Assembly (NCBI RefSeq): GCF_027887165.1
Contig: NC_077234.1
Span: 162,930,877-162,994,876 of the forward strand
DNA: 64,000 nt
Direction: 5' to 3'
DNA from: Monodelphis domestica
Taxonomy: Eukaryota; Chordata; Mammalia; Didelphimorphia; Didelphidae
The notes beneath the pieces are model-generated. The model was given only the letters and a program-made list of their open reading frames with translations, ran no database searches and was not told where the DNA came from. Positions 46,100-57,046 of the stretch are shown one piece after another; position 1 is the first letter of the stretch, and each line of letters opens with the position of its first letter. The translations under genes and the position numbers were made by a program.

Positions 46100-46940
46100 C
46101 TCAAATATTTTAATTGTAACAGGATAGCAGAATTGATTTGAAACCAAAATCCAACAACATGTTGTTTACAAAAAACATACTTTAAACAGAAAAATATAAG
46201 TGGCATTAAAATAAGGGGGTAGAGTAAAATTGATTATACCAAAATTAAAAAGATGGGGCAGCAATCATAATCTCAAACAAAACAAAAACAACAAAAATAA
46301 AATTAAAAGAGATAAATAGGAAAACTACATTTTACTAAAAGATGTCATAGATAATAAATTAATATAACGCTGAACATATATGCACCAAATAATATAGCAT
46401 CTGTATTCTTAAAGGAAAAGTTAAATGAATTCTAGGAGAACATAGATAGCAACACTATAATAGTTGAGGGACCTTAATTTAATCCCATTTAAGCCTAAAT
46501 AAACCTAATTTAAAATAGACATTATAGAAATAAAACATTAATAAAATTTTTGAAGCCAAATATAATTGATCCCTGGAGAATATTGAATGGTAATAGAAAG
46601 AAGTATACCTTTTTTGCAGCTACATTTGACACTCACAGAAATTGACCATGTATTAGGACATTACAATCTGACAAATGCAGAAAAGCAGCATATTAGATGC
46701 ATCTTTCCTATCATAATACAAAAAATGCATTTAATAAAGCATAGATTAAAAATTAAATAAAAACTAAATAACGTAATCCCAAGAATAAGTGAGTCAAAGA
46801 ATAAATCACAAATAATCAATAATTTAATTAAAGATAATGACAAAAATGAGACAGCATACTAAAATTTGTTGGGTGTAACCAAAGCAGGATTTGGGAGAGA
46901 ATTTATATCTCTAAACACATACCAATAAAAGGGTGAAAAG
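46100..46940 (+). mobile_element. Old L1 relic, endonuclease region of ORF2
   Basis: Diverged plus-strand L1. aaccaaaatccaacaacatg (NQNPTTCCLQ-like), then aacatatatgcaccaaataa (NIYAPNN) and tgaccatgtattaggacatt correspond to 40,260, 40,500 and 40,780 of the full-length copy. Many stops. Confidence 0.8.
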
Positions 46941-47075
46941 GGGCAAAGTAGGTGGCTCAGTAGATTGAGAGTCAGATTGAGAGATCTCTTATTGCCCATT
47001 GTGCCTAACCCTTATTGCTCTTCTGCTTTGGAACCAATATGCCATATTGATTCTAAGATGGAAAGTGAGGGCTTA
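46941..47075 (+). mobile_element. SINE1-type element, internally deleted, inside the L1 relic
   Basis: Head aggtggctcagtagattgag joined directly to attgcccattgtgcctaacc, so about 65 bp of the middle (including the B box) is missing. The end tattgattctaagatggaaa is normal. Its RNA polymerase III promoter is broken. Confidence 0.75.
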
Positions 47076-47575
47076 AAAAGAAAAATAAATAAAAGAATGA
47101 AAGAACAAATTGACAAATTGGCTAAGCTACTAAAAAAACTAGGAAACCAATAAATTTCAACGTGACAATTAAAGATAAAAAATAGAAATCTTCAAAATTA
47201 ATGGAGAGATTAACAAAACTAAAAGGAAAAAGCCATTGAACTAAAATTAATTTAATTCCATTAAATACAACTACAATCTGATTTTTTAAAACTAGACCAT
47301 TAACTAATTTGGTTTTTAATGAAGAAAAAATATTAATTCACAATCATTTAAAAAGAAATGAAAGCAAATATTAAGCATTCTATTGATCATCTATATACTA
47401 ACACAACTGACAACCTAAATAAAATATATGAATATTTATGAAAATATAAATTGACCAGATTAATAGACAGAAAATAGAAAACTTAAATAGCCCTGTTTTA
47501 GAAAAACGAAATTTAACAAGCAATACAAATACATTTTTATCAGTATTTCATCCCTGGATAAGAACCAATCATTCT
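47076..47575 (+). mobile_element. Old L1 relic, continuation
   Basis: aaaattaatggagagattaa and aaaataaattgaccagattaa-type sequence follow the ORF2 order of the full-length L1 (41,190-41,560). Confidence 0.7.
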
Positions 47576-47624
47576 CATATTTTACGCCATGATGAAGAAA
47601 TTTAAATCCCATTCTCAATCATCA

Positions 47625-47830
47625 TTTTTTTTATAAACATCCTTACCTTCCATCTTAGAATCAATACAGTGTATTGGTTCCAAGGCAGAAGAGTGGTAAG
47701 GACTAGGCAATGGGGGTTAAGAGACTTGCCCAGGGTCATATAACTAGGAAGTCTCTGAGGCTAGATTTGAACCCAGGACCTCTCATCTCTAGGCTCGACT
47801 CTCAATACATTGAGCCACCCAGCTGTCCCC
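47625..47830 (-). mobile_element. SINE1-type element
   Basis: Antisense ccttaccttccatcttagaa at its 3' end and gagccacccagctgtcccc at its head. Full length and well preserved. Confidence 0.9.
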
Positions 47831-49724
47831 CACCATATTTTTTAAACAGCTGTTCACTTCCTAGATCTTCTCATCAAGCCTTTGCCTTCCATCAGCTATT
47901 GATGACAACACCCCCTTCTGCTCTCATTGTATACAAGCTCTTGCCAAAGTCTTTTTAATTCTATAGAGCATCCCTTGCCTCACCCCTCTGCCTTGTAGCA
48001 TACTGAGTGGGCATTCCAGTCAAGTGCATGAAAGCCTGATGTAGACATGTTTCTAAACATTTCCTACACTCACCCACCTCAACTCAGTCGCATTTCAGAA
48101 TAAACTCAGACATTCTCTGACTGCTTACTTTTGGCCAGGGCAAATGAGGGTTTTTTTTTTTTTTTTTTTTTTGCTGTGAGGTGAAGAATAGCCTGTTAAT
48201 TGAGGGTTGAGCTGGAACTCCATAGATATACTATCTGTGTCTTCAATCCTGGTCATCAGGAGTCTTCTACTGGCTAAACCAGAAGAATAAGGACAACTCA
48301 CTAAGCTCCCTATAAGCCTTGAGTTCATGACTGGCTAGGTAAGCTAGGTCTAAGATGAAGCTGCCTATAATTTGTATCTTCTTTCCTTTGGAACAAGACC
48401 TTCTAAGACATCAAAAAGCCAATGGTATATATCCCTTCCTGGCTACCTAAAAAAGTTAGCAACTACTGGAGCATTTGCAGTGACCAAATAGTAAAGGCAG
48501 TGGTAAAGAGGCAAAAGAAAAAGGCAAAGAAAGACAGACAGACAGACAGAGTCAAAGGAACTACTAGAAAAAGAATTTTAGTATTAGTTAATCTGAACTT
48601 AGTGAAAGTAAAAGGTAAAATAGCTCATTAGCAGCCATAGAAAAGAAATTATTTATAGATGTCTCAATGAAACTTAAATATTAGCCTCTCGACGAATTGT
48701 AATAGTGCTTCATGTTTACCATTTTCCTTTCTGTTTGGGAATCAAGCTGCCTATTCCATTCCTGATTCACATTTGTACTCTGAGTAGCCTTGACCTACTA
48801 CAAGCCAGGGCAGAGAGGACCCCTTCACTAAAGCCAAAAATAGAATTGTTCCTTAGGAATCTGAAATGGGAATGGAATGATCCTTCTCTCTTCCATTTGG
48901 AAAATGGATAGGTAGGCAACGCACTTCTGAGGCAATAGGGGCTGATTACCTCCATTAGCCCGCCCTTTTCCTGCCTATTTGGTTTGCTCCAAGTATAAAG
49001 CTCCCAGGTTGTGTATTTTCTTCATAGTAGATAGCCCACTGCTTCAGTTCCATTCCTGAAAAGGGGAAGATGTCAGCTGCCTCTAAACACCCAAATGAAA
49101 AAGTACACAAATAGCCCTTATCCCAAAGACAAGATTGCCTTCGGTGGCCATGAATTCATGCTACAACCACGTGAAAGGATGTTTCTTCTGCTGAACCCTT
49201 ACCCTTATAGTAGAAAAAAGAAACTTTTAGTATATCCGCAAAATAAAATAAAATATTTTTTCTCAACACACATACATATCCTAAGTAATAATGGCAAATA
49301 ATACACAGTCAGAGGATCCATGACTGTACTCTGTAGCTAGGGAGAGAGATTAGTTGAAAGGGCTCTTTCTTTCACACATGTTGACTTGAATATGCTTCAA
49401 GGGATAGGCTATGCCAAGAGGTTCTGCACTCAGCAAGGTTGTCTAGATTTCTCTTTATCGTATAATTTTTACTCACCTGATCCAGAAATGGGTCACCAAT
49501 ACTCCTTAAATAAGTTGTTCCCTAAAACCGCAAGAGAAGTGGGTATTGTGTGATCATGTTAGGCTAAATAACTTCGCAAATGAGATATTTAAGATACAAA
49601 TAAAGTAGATAATTGGTGGTAACCCATTATTATTAAGTATGTCCAATTTATTTGTTTTTTTGTCATATATAAGTACTATTGTATGAAGTTCTACTGGCTT
49701 AGTTTATTTTAAATTTCAATAATA
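47831..49724. other. Unassigned intergenic DNA
   Basis: It contains a poly(T) tract at 48,150-48,172 and a short GACA array at 48,533-48,550. 48,960-49,080 has a TATA-like 'gtataaag' and may be LTR-derived, without support. Confidence 0.35.
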
Positions 49725-50225
49725 TATTTAATTTTAAACATTTAAATTTTAATTAGCATTTATTTTTTTTTCTTTCTCCCACCTCCAGTAAAGAAAGGAG
49801 AGGGAGAAAGAGAAAGAAAATGAAAAAAAAAAGAAAAAAAGAGACACAAAGAAAAAAATAGAGAAAGCAAGAACTCCTGCATCAAATAAGTTGAGTCAAA
49901 CAATATGCCACATTGGCCATGTTCAAAAATGTGGTACTTTTTATTATAGTAAAAACATTAAATTTCCTTTTTTATATTTATTAACTTAGTATTAATTGTC
50001 TTTTTAAATAGTTTCTCATACTGAATATTTATCTCTTATTTTTCTGTCATGAAGAAATCTTTATCTGTCTTCTGAAATTATTATTGATGATTCAGTTAAT
50101 GAAGCATCTTAAATCTTTCAGAATTTTTCATTTTTGCAATATTGATATCACTGTACATATTATTCTTCTAGTTCTACTAATTTGATTCTGTATCAGTTCA
50201 TATATGTCTTCCCAGGCCTCCTTTC
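49725..50225 (-). mobile_element. Old L1 3' end, minus strand
   Basis: 50,160-50,222 in reverse reads gaactgatacagaatcaaat, then tagtagaactagaagaat, the counterpart of the last ORF2 codons (gatgcagattgagaggagca in the full-length L1). The low-coordinate side is A/G-rich in reverse. It includes an 80-bp block repeated at 50,627. Confidence 0.6.
49931..50010. repeat. 80-bp direct repeat, copy A
   Basis: gtggtactttttattatagt to ctttttaaata. It matches 50,627-50,705 with four substitutions and one 1-bp gap by my count. Confidence 0.9.
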
Positions 50226-51264
50226 AAACAGGGGGTGACTGCAAAAGTCCTTGAACCAGATACCTGACCGTTCTATTTTACCTTCTTCTCTTAAAATCCT
50301 TTTTTTCTTCATATTTTCTTCATTTTTAAATAAAAAGAGGGTTGGACCAAACAGCCTCCGAAGTCTTTCTAGCTCTGTGTCTGTGAATGCTGATAAAACA
50401 TCAGAGTCAACAGAATCTGATACACTTTCTGGACATCAGAGGCTAGATTGCATACATTTTCAGTCGTAAAACATGGCCACATACACATAGAATCAACCAG
50501 CTATTAAAGGCAACTGAATGTGGGGAAACAGAGTATGGTATTAGAGATGGGCAGAACTAGGGAATTCCGAGAATACTGACATGTAGGAAATGTATCAGCC
50601 AATATTTAATAGTGACAGTAATTAAAGTGGTACTTTTTATTATAGTAAAACATTAAATTTCCTTTTTTGTATTCATTAACTTAGTATCAATTCTCTTTTT
50701 AAATAATTTTAGGCATTTTTTCTCCCTCCTCCACTTATTTGAAATAATACATTCTTCAAAGCTTGTCGGTAGGAGAGGTCATGAAGATAAGACTACCAGT
50801 CTCTTTAGAGTTCACAAAGTATTCAGACTATTTATGAGTCATTTGTGCAGGCATTGATTTTAAGGAAAGGAAGGTAAAAATAGATAATAGGTTTCTGGTT
50901 GAAGGACTTTGGGTTCATTAACTTAATACTTCCTTCAGGATTCCTCTTTAGATGCTGCCAGCTTCAGTTTGGAAGGATGAGAGTAATTTCTACCTTATTT
51001 CTTTTGATCTCATTACAATTGATCCTCTAAGAAGTCCTTTAGCTGGGCTTTTCAACTGGATACTTTCCACTTTAAACCCCGGCTAAGAGAGGCTCAAAAA
51101 TATTTTGTTGTGTTTTTATCCAGGATGTGATGAAGGACTTCCTGAGACGTAGCAAACTTGGTGATCAGTCCATGGGGTACCATTGCATATTCAGAATATA
51201 TATTTACATAAGGAAATCCACTCCATAGGCTCTCTACAATGGAAACACCCAGTTCTTTCTATAA
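50226..51264. other. Unassigned DNA
   Basis: 50,335-50,400 (gggttggaccaaacagcctc) resembles a CR1 or MIR terminus. The rest is unknown apart from repeat copy B. Confidence 0.4.
50627..50705. repeat. 80-bp direct repeat, copy B
   Basis: Near-identical to 49,931-50,010 in the same orientation, 696 bp downstream. Its flanks do not match those of copy A. Confidence 0.9.
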
Positions 51265-51385
51265 AAATCAATTGATCAACAAATATTCATTAGATGAGTA
51301 TCATGTCCTAAATGCTAGGGATACAAAGAAAAAAAGGAAACAGGCTCTGCCTACAATCATGCATTCTACAATCTATATTCTATCA
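51265..51385 (-). mobile_element. L2 LINE 3' end
   Basis: gatcaacaaatattcattag, then cctaaatgctagggatacaa. Confidence 0.75.
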
Positions 51386-51734
51386 AAGTAACCTGGATAT
51401 TGTGTTCTTCCTCCTCTTTTTTTTCTGTATGGCAGATCCTAATCTTGACTCCTATACTGCGTACTTATCATAACATACCTCCGTACTCTTCTCCATTTCT
51501 CTTCTATGGCTTATGCTCCTCCTCTCCCTAAGGCCTTTCATAGCCACGATAGGAAGATTCGGTTCCAGATCACCACAATAAAGTGAATTGTACGATAAAG
51601 TGAGTCACACAAACTTTTTGGTTTCCCAGTGCACGTAAAAGTTATATTTACAGTACACTGTAGTCTACTAGGTGTGCAATAGTTTTAATTCTAAAAAAAA
51701 CTATATGCTTTCATTTAAAAATACTTTATTGCTT

Positions 51735-52083
51735 GCAGTGATCCTGAACAACTTGGAGAAACCTACGAGAAAAACCACTATCCACATTGAGAGGAAACAT
51801 TGCGGGAGTGAAAACACAGAAGAAAAACAACTGCTTGAATACATGGGTCGAAGGGATACGGTTGGGGATGTAGACTCTGAATGAACATCCCAGTGCAAAC
51901 ACCAACAACATGGAAATGGGTTCTGATCAAGGACACAAGTAAAACCCAATGAAATTGCGTGTTGTCTGCAGGAAGTGTGGGTGGAGGAGAAGGAGGGAAA
52001 TAAAGTGGTTATTGTAACCAAGGAATAATGTTCTAAATTGACTAAATAAACTTATTCAAATGGAAAAAAATAAAAATACAAAG
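51735..52083 (+). mobile_element. 5'-truncated L1 3' UTR in Tigger
   Basis: 349 bp of L1 3' UTR (gtgatcctgaacaacttgga to an A-rich tail), flanked by a perfect 17-bp target duplication, aaaatactttattgctt (51,718-51,734 and 52,084-52,100). Confidence 0.95.
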
Positions 52084-52521
52084 AAAATACTTTATTGCTT
52101 AAAAAATGCTAAGCTTCATCTGAGCCTTTGGTGAGTTGTACCTTTTTGCTGATGGAAGGTCTTGCTTTGATGTTAATGCCTGCTGACTGATTAGTGTGGT
52201 GGTTGCTGGTGGTTTGGATGGCTGTGGCAATTTCTTAAAAGAAGACAACAGTGAAGTTTGTACCATTGATTGAGTCCTCCTTTACTTGATCATTTAGAGG
52301 CCATAAATGTAATATCACAATTTTGTTGTATCTCCAAGAATAGGAAAACCTAAAGAAAGAGTGAGAGATGGGAGAGAGATGCAGGGGAATGGCTGGTTGG
52401 GGGAGTAGTCAGAATGTACACATTTATCAGTTAAGTTCAGTTACATTCACCATAATATATGGGCACAGTTTGTGGCACCCCAAAACAATTTTGAGAGTAA
52501 CATCATATCACTGATCACAGG

Positions 52522-53326
52522 TATTAAAATATAGAAAAGAAATGAAGAATTTGCAAGGGCCTTCGAGGCTTGCTTTTGCTCTGCAGTTGGCTCCTGCCAT
52601 GGAACACAAGAAGGTTCCAAAGGAATGTCAGGGATTTTTTATAAAAGGGACCAGAGTGCTGGAGGCAGCTCTTTAGGTCCTGTCTTTTTGGAGCTGAGAG
52701 AGAGATGACTTCCTGTCAGGGGACTAACTAACTTTCTGTGGAAGCTGTTAAACCCTACCTCTGAGGTTCCTTTCAATTCATCTGATTGGTCTACTGAGCA
52801 AGATGATTTCACCCTGTTACATCTGATGTGTTCCTGATTCCAGTTTCTAATTTACAACTGAGAAGATAAACCTGTCTGTGTTTTCCAGAGAAATCTTCAA
52901 CCTCAGGGCTGAAGGCCTGGAGGGGGACTATCACTCTGTCACCACCTTATCAAAGCTGCCTGAACTGTAGTTCTCTACCAAGACTATTTTTGGAGAGTCC
53001 ATAGTCAGGAAAGCCAGCTTAGGGAATTGGGGTACAGACAGAGAGGTCAGGGTGCTATTTAGCTTCAGAACAAGAAGAAAGATTCATGAGACTCTTTTAG
53101 TATTGGAGGGAGGACAATAGAAATGAGAGTTAGGGAAATTTCCCTGCCCTCCTTCCCTTTCCCTGTTTCAATCTTTTAAAATAAATCCTTTTGTTCATAA
53201 GGGAAAAGCAGTTTATCTCAGGGTCAGGTCTGAGGCCTTCTGGTCTGGCCTTCTAGCCTGACCCAGACAGAGACATTAGAGTTATGAACTTAAGATCCTT
53301 ATATGTGAAACAACTCACTTTTTTCA
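52522..53326 (+). mobile_element. Solo LTR of an endogenous retrovirus in Tigger
   Basis: 805-bp insertion between two collinear Tigger halves, flanked by the 4-bp duplication cagg (52,518-52,521 and 53,327-53,330), as for class I (gamma-like) ERVs. TATAAAA at 52,640-52,646 and AATAAA at 53,180-53,185 sit in LTR-like positions. It ends in CA. Its first bases are TA rather than TG, a probable G-to-A change. No internal viral genes. Confidence 0.7.
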
Positions 53327-53663
53327 CAGGTTACCATAATAGATTTAATTGTGATGAAAAAGTTTGAAATATTGCAAGAATTACCAAAATATGACACAGA
53401 GACATGATGTGAGCACACGCTATTGGGAAAATGGCTCCAGTAGACTTGCTTAATCAAGGGTTGCCACAAACCTTGAATTTGTAATAAACACAGTATCTAC
53501 ATAGCATAATAGAGTGAAACTCAATAAAACAAGGGATGCCTGTCCTCTCTTCTTCCTCTCCCTATTGTATTTACCCAACAAATTAGTCTGATTAGTGATC
53601 TGGTTTGAATTAAAAGGTTCTGGAAATGATTATAAGAGACTGTCAAGGTTATAACCATTTACA

Positions 53664-54299
53664 ATGAAGAGAGGACAAAAGAGTAACATTTTTTAAATGG
53701 AGGAAAAATATAAAGACCAAGATGAAGAGGATCGTGAAAACTTATCATGAAACTTCTAGGTTCTGCAGGTTCAAGCAAAGAAGAGAAAGGAAAGAAGGGG
53801 AAGAAGGGGAAAACAGGGAAAAGAAAAGAAGAGGCAGTGAAGAAACAACCCCAGAAATTCAAAAGTGAACTGAGGATTGCAGACAGAATTAAGAAGGAAA
53901 CTCCTTTTCTTGAAGTTGTACCTCATGAATTACAAGAACTTGCCATGGATGATCAGCTGGATGACAAGGCAAGATACAGATCAAAAAGGAAATGAGGAGA
54001 AGCTGCTGGATTCTTTGACAGGACAACCTCACTCCAAAGATGTGCTGCTTTTTGCTATACCAATATGTGCCCCTTATTGCACCATGACCAACTACAAATA
54101 CAAAGTGAAACCTACTCCTGGGGTCCAGAAAAAAGGAAATGCTGCTAAAACTGCCTTGAATACTTTCATGCATTCAAAAGAAGCAACAGCAAGAGAAAAA
54201 GATTTATTTTGTAGTGTAAAGGACACTGATCTATCAAGAAATATTCCTGGAAAAGTGGACATATCTGCACCCAATCTGCTCAATACAAAGAAGAAATAA
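53664..54299 (+). pseudogene. NEMF: NEMF processed pseudogene, C-terminal part
   Basis: Intronless copy of the last ~210 codons of NEMF, the vertebrate Rqc2 homologue of ribosome-associated quality control. Recognisable parts: [25 protein letters not shown] followed by a lysine-rich [11 protein letters not shown] stretch, [50 protein letters not shown] and [12 protein letters not shown]. It ends at TAA 54,297-54,299. Damage: in-frame TAA at 53,694-53,696, a frameshift at about 53,735-53,745 and another near 53,960-53,975. The last 140 codons remain open. The 5' side is truncated. Several exons joined without introns show an RNA origin. Confidence 0.88.
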
Positions 54300-54494
54300 C
54301 TGAAACAAAACAATAACATATTTGAAAGGTACTCAAATGATCAAAGTGGCCTTTATGAAAAAATGAACTGATGTTCTAGCAGGACTTCTTAGGTAAATGG
54401 GCCAAACTATGCATTCTACAAAATAACTTCCTTCATTTCAAATGGAAAAAAATCAGTATCTTGATTGTAAGTTTATACAAGTCTTTGTACAACA

Positions 54495-54530
<36 letters not shown>

Positions 54531-55767
54531 GCACCTATTCACCTAAATTAATGTGGAATTTAAGTTACAAGTGAACCTTCATTTCCTGTTGAAGCACTGA
54601 TAGTGTGTATATATATATATATGCTGCAGACCTACAAATTACCCTTTAACAAATGTTCTTGAATCATAAAAAAAGCACCTGCTACACAGCATCAGGTAGA
54701 ACGAGTAATGCCATGATCCATGGCTAACAACCTTAAAGGTAAACCCCATTCAGCCGAGCTGGCCACACTGTACTCAGAGGCAAGATATGGGTCCTACTAA
54801 CATCAAAAGTAAGTAGTAACAAAATGATACTTCCTCCTTCCCAAGCTAACTCAAGATTCTGTAAGGTTGAAAGTTTAATACTCAAGAGCTAGTTGGAAAA
54901 ATGTTGACGTTAGTGGGGAAATGTATTGCCTTTAATTTTATTAAAATTTACCCCTAGAATTTGTTTTGAAAATGGTAGAGGATAACGATCAAGTCAGTTT
55001 CCAATAAAAGCCTCCTTAGCTGGCATCTACAAAAGGTAGGTGGAGGCTATACCTGAGGAAAGTTAATTCCCAGCCAATAGAAACCTAAACAGAAAAGCCA
55101 ACTCAAGACAAAAGCACACATTTATATAAACAGTCCTAAAGTCAATACAGGGTTTTAGACTTCCAGAAAATGTATAGTTCAGTAATTCAACTGTTGTCCT
55201 TCACAACTGTTTTGGTTTGGCAAGAGACTGATTTACAGCAAGTGGATGGCAAAGAAACTCTAAGCGAAGTTTCTCCAAGGTGAGTAGGGTAAGCAACGCA
55301 TTCAGCTTTTCTCACCTTCAAGGGCTCTAATATAATATGATGCTGTGGCTGCCTATCTACAGGAAGATACCTTTGTTCCTATCTACAGGAAGATACCTTT
55401 GTACTCAGTAAGATTCACAAGGAAACAGACTCAGGAAATTATAGTCAGACTGAGATGTAGTTTCCTTTGTCTACTTCCTACGTGTCAGTACAATTCTATC
55501 CCTGGGGATGTACCTCCTAGTTCTGTCAGTCACACTACAATGGTGAACAGAATGATAATCTAGAAATCAACTATGCCCAAAGGGTTCCCACTTCCGGATG
55601 TTACGTCCATTTCCCTGCTTTAAGAACTCTGCCTGAGGGTTGAAGAGATAAAAAGAGGGCTAGCCTGACCAGTGGTGAATCTTTCAAGTAATCTCATACA
55701 ACACAAATACAGGACCTGCATTCATTGGGATATCTAGAAGCCTCTTCCTTTCTTATATGCATGTACA
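54300..55767. other. Possible NEMF 3'-UTR copy, then unassigned DNA
   Basis: A retrocopy normally carries its 3' UTR, so sequence after 54,299 may be NEMF 3' UTR. An AATAAA at about 55,002 is one possible end and the CA microsatellite at 54,496 another. Neither is proven. A 26-bp tandem duplication lies at 55,352-55,403. Confidence 0.4.
54496..54528. repeat. (AC)n microsatellite
   Basis: About 15 AC units. A TA run follows at 54,607-54,622. Confidence 0.95.
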
Positions 55768-56002
55768 CAGTAAGAGTTCTTAATGTGGAGTCTATAGACT
55801 TCAAGGAGTCACTGGATAGATTTCAACACGTTCATAAAGTAGGATGGGGGAAAAGTGACATCTTTATTTCCGCTAGCCTCTAACTGAAAGTTAGCCTTTC
55901 TTCCAATTATTTAAAACCATTTCCCTGAGTTGGGGTTCCTGGATTTCACTAGACTTCCAAAGGCGTCTATGACACAAAAGGTTTGAGAATGCCTGCTCTA
56001 TG
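55768..56002 (-). mobile_element. hAT-like non-autonomous DNA transposon
   Basis: gagttcttaatgtggagtct at one end and gacacaaaaggtttgagaat at the other look like inverted-repeat termini of a hAT MITE. The right end is homologous in inverted orientation to 14,392-14,545. Family not assigned. Confidence 0.55.
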
Positions 56003-56477
56003 CTGTGAGCCATTTGATGTTGAGGGATTTTACAAAGTTCAAGAATGTAGCCAGCAAAATTCCCCCGCTATATTGTATTTGATAATGGAGAAACAGTCCT
56101 TTCTTTACCTCAGATCTCCTGTAAACTCTGAAGGAGACATAATCAAGACCCATGTCTGTCCTAACAGTTACTTGTCACCTTGGCTCATGTCTAGGAGGTA
56201 AATGCATGCAATAGGACCAGGATTTATTGCTATTCTGCACTTATAAACTTAGATCATGTTTATGCCCCCAGTAAGAAAACAGATTTCTCACAACAGGTTG
56301 GAGGCTTAGCTTCTAGCCCTGTACTAAAAGTTCCTCTCTCTTAGCTGGCTTCCACTGTCCTCCGGTCCCAAATAAAGGGCATCAGATAACTTAAAGACAA
56401 GATCAGTCACAGGTTTTTAATAAAATTAATACTAAGTATCTGGAAAATGTCATCTAACTTTTTAAAAACACACTAAA
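56003..56477. other. Unassigned DNA
   Basis: It contains AATAAA motifs at about 56,371 and 56,421 but nothing recognised. Confidence 0.4.
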
Positions 56478-56650
56478 TGGGGGTAGCTGGGTGGCTCAGT
56501 GGATTGAGAGTCAGACCTAGAGACAGGAAGCCCTAGGTTCAAATCTGGCCCCAGACACGTCTCAGCTGTGTGACCCTGGGCAAGTCACTTGACCCCCATT
56601 GCCTAGCCTTTATCACTCTTCTGCCTTGGAGCCAATACACAGTATTGACT
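56478..56650 (+). mobile_element. SINE1-type element, 3'-truncated
   Basis: Very well preserved head gtagctgggtggctcagtgg, gttcaaatctggccccagac and ttgacccccattgcctagcc. It stops at cacagtattgact, so the last bases are missing. Confidence 0.9.
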
Positions 56651-56957
56651 GAGTGGGGTTTTCTCAGCACTCCTGTTTTTGGAATGAGCTGCACACCAGT
56701 TACGTGGTTTTGGGCTAGTTCGTGCAGAAGTCGCCTTTCAGAACTCTGAAAAAAAAGTACAAAGAACTGCAAGTATCTTGATTTCTCTTCACATCCACCA
56801 TCCTATAAAGAATTCTGCTCTACTCCCTACCTTGAATCACTGATCTCCTATTAGTCTCCCTTTCTTCCCAAAGTAAGGAGAACAACAAATTCAAGACGGA
56901 TTTGAAATTCATTGAGTGCTCTCTCCGTCTCTGTCTCTGTCTCTATCTGTCTATCTA

Positions 56958-57046
<89 letters not shown>

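Larger units (their letters stand above)
51545..53540 (-). mobile_element. Tigger1-like DNA transposon, internally deleted
   Basis: Pogo/Tigger (Tc1-mariner) element. Left part: ggttccagatcaccacaata, then gtgagtcacacaaacttttt. After an inserted L1: tgctaagcttcatctgagcc and ctgtggcaatttcttaaaag. The right end, caataaaacaagggatgcct, then g, fits the inverse of the CAGGCAT-type Tigger terminus. Most of the transposase gene is missing. Only sequence near both gene ends remains, joined around 52,275-52,300 (gtcctcctttacttgatc). An L1 (51,735-52,083) and an LTR (52,522-53,326) are nested in it. Confidence 0.88.

Noticed and set aside
48960..49080. TATA-like motif as a promoter
   Set aside because: A single gtataaag in unassigned DNA with no downstream gene.
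53877..54299. 140-codon ORF as an intact gene
   Set aside because: It is the in-frame remnant of a 5'-truncated, frameshifted NEMF retrocopy with no promoter or own start context visible.
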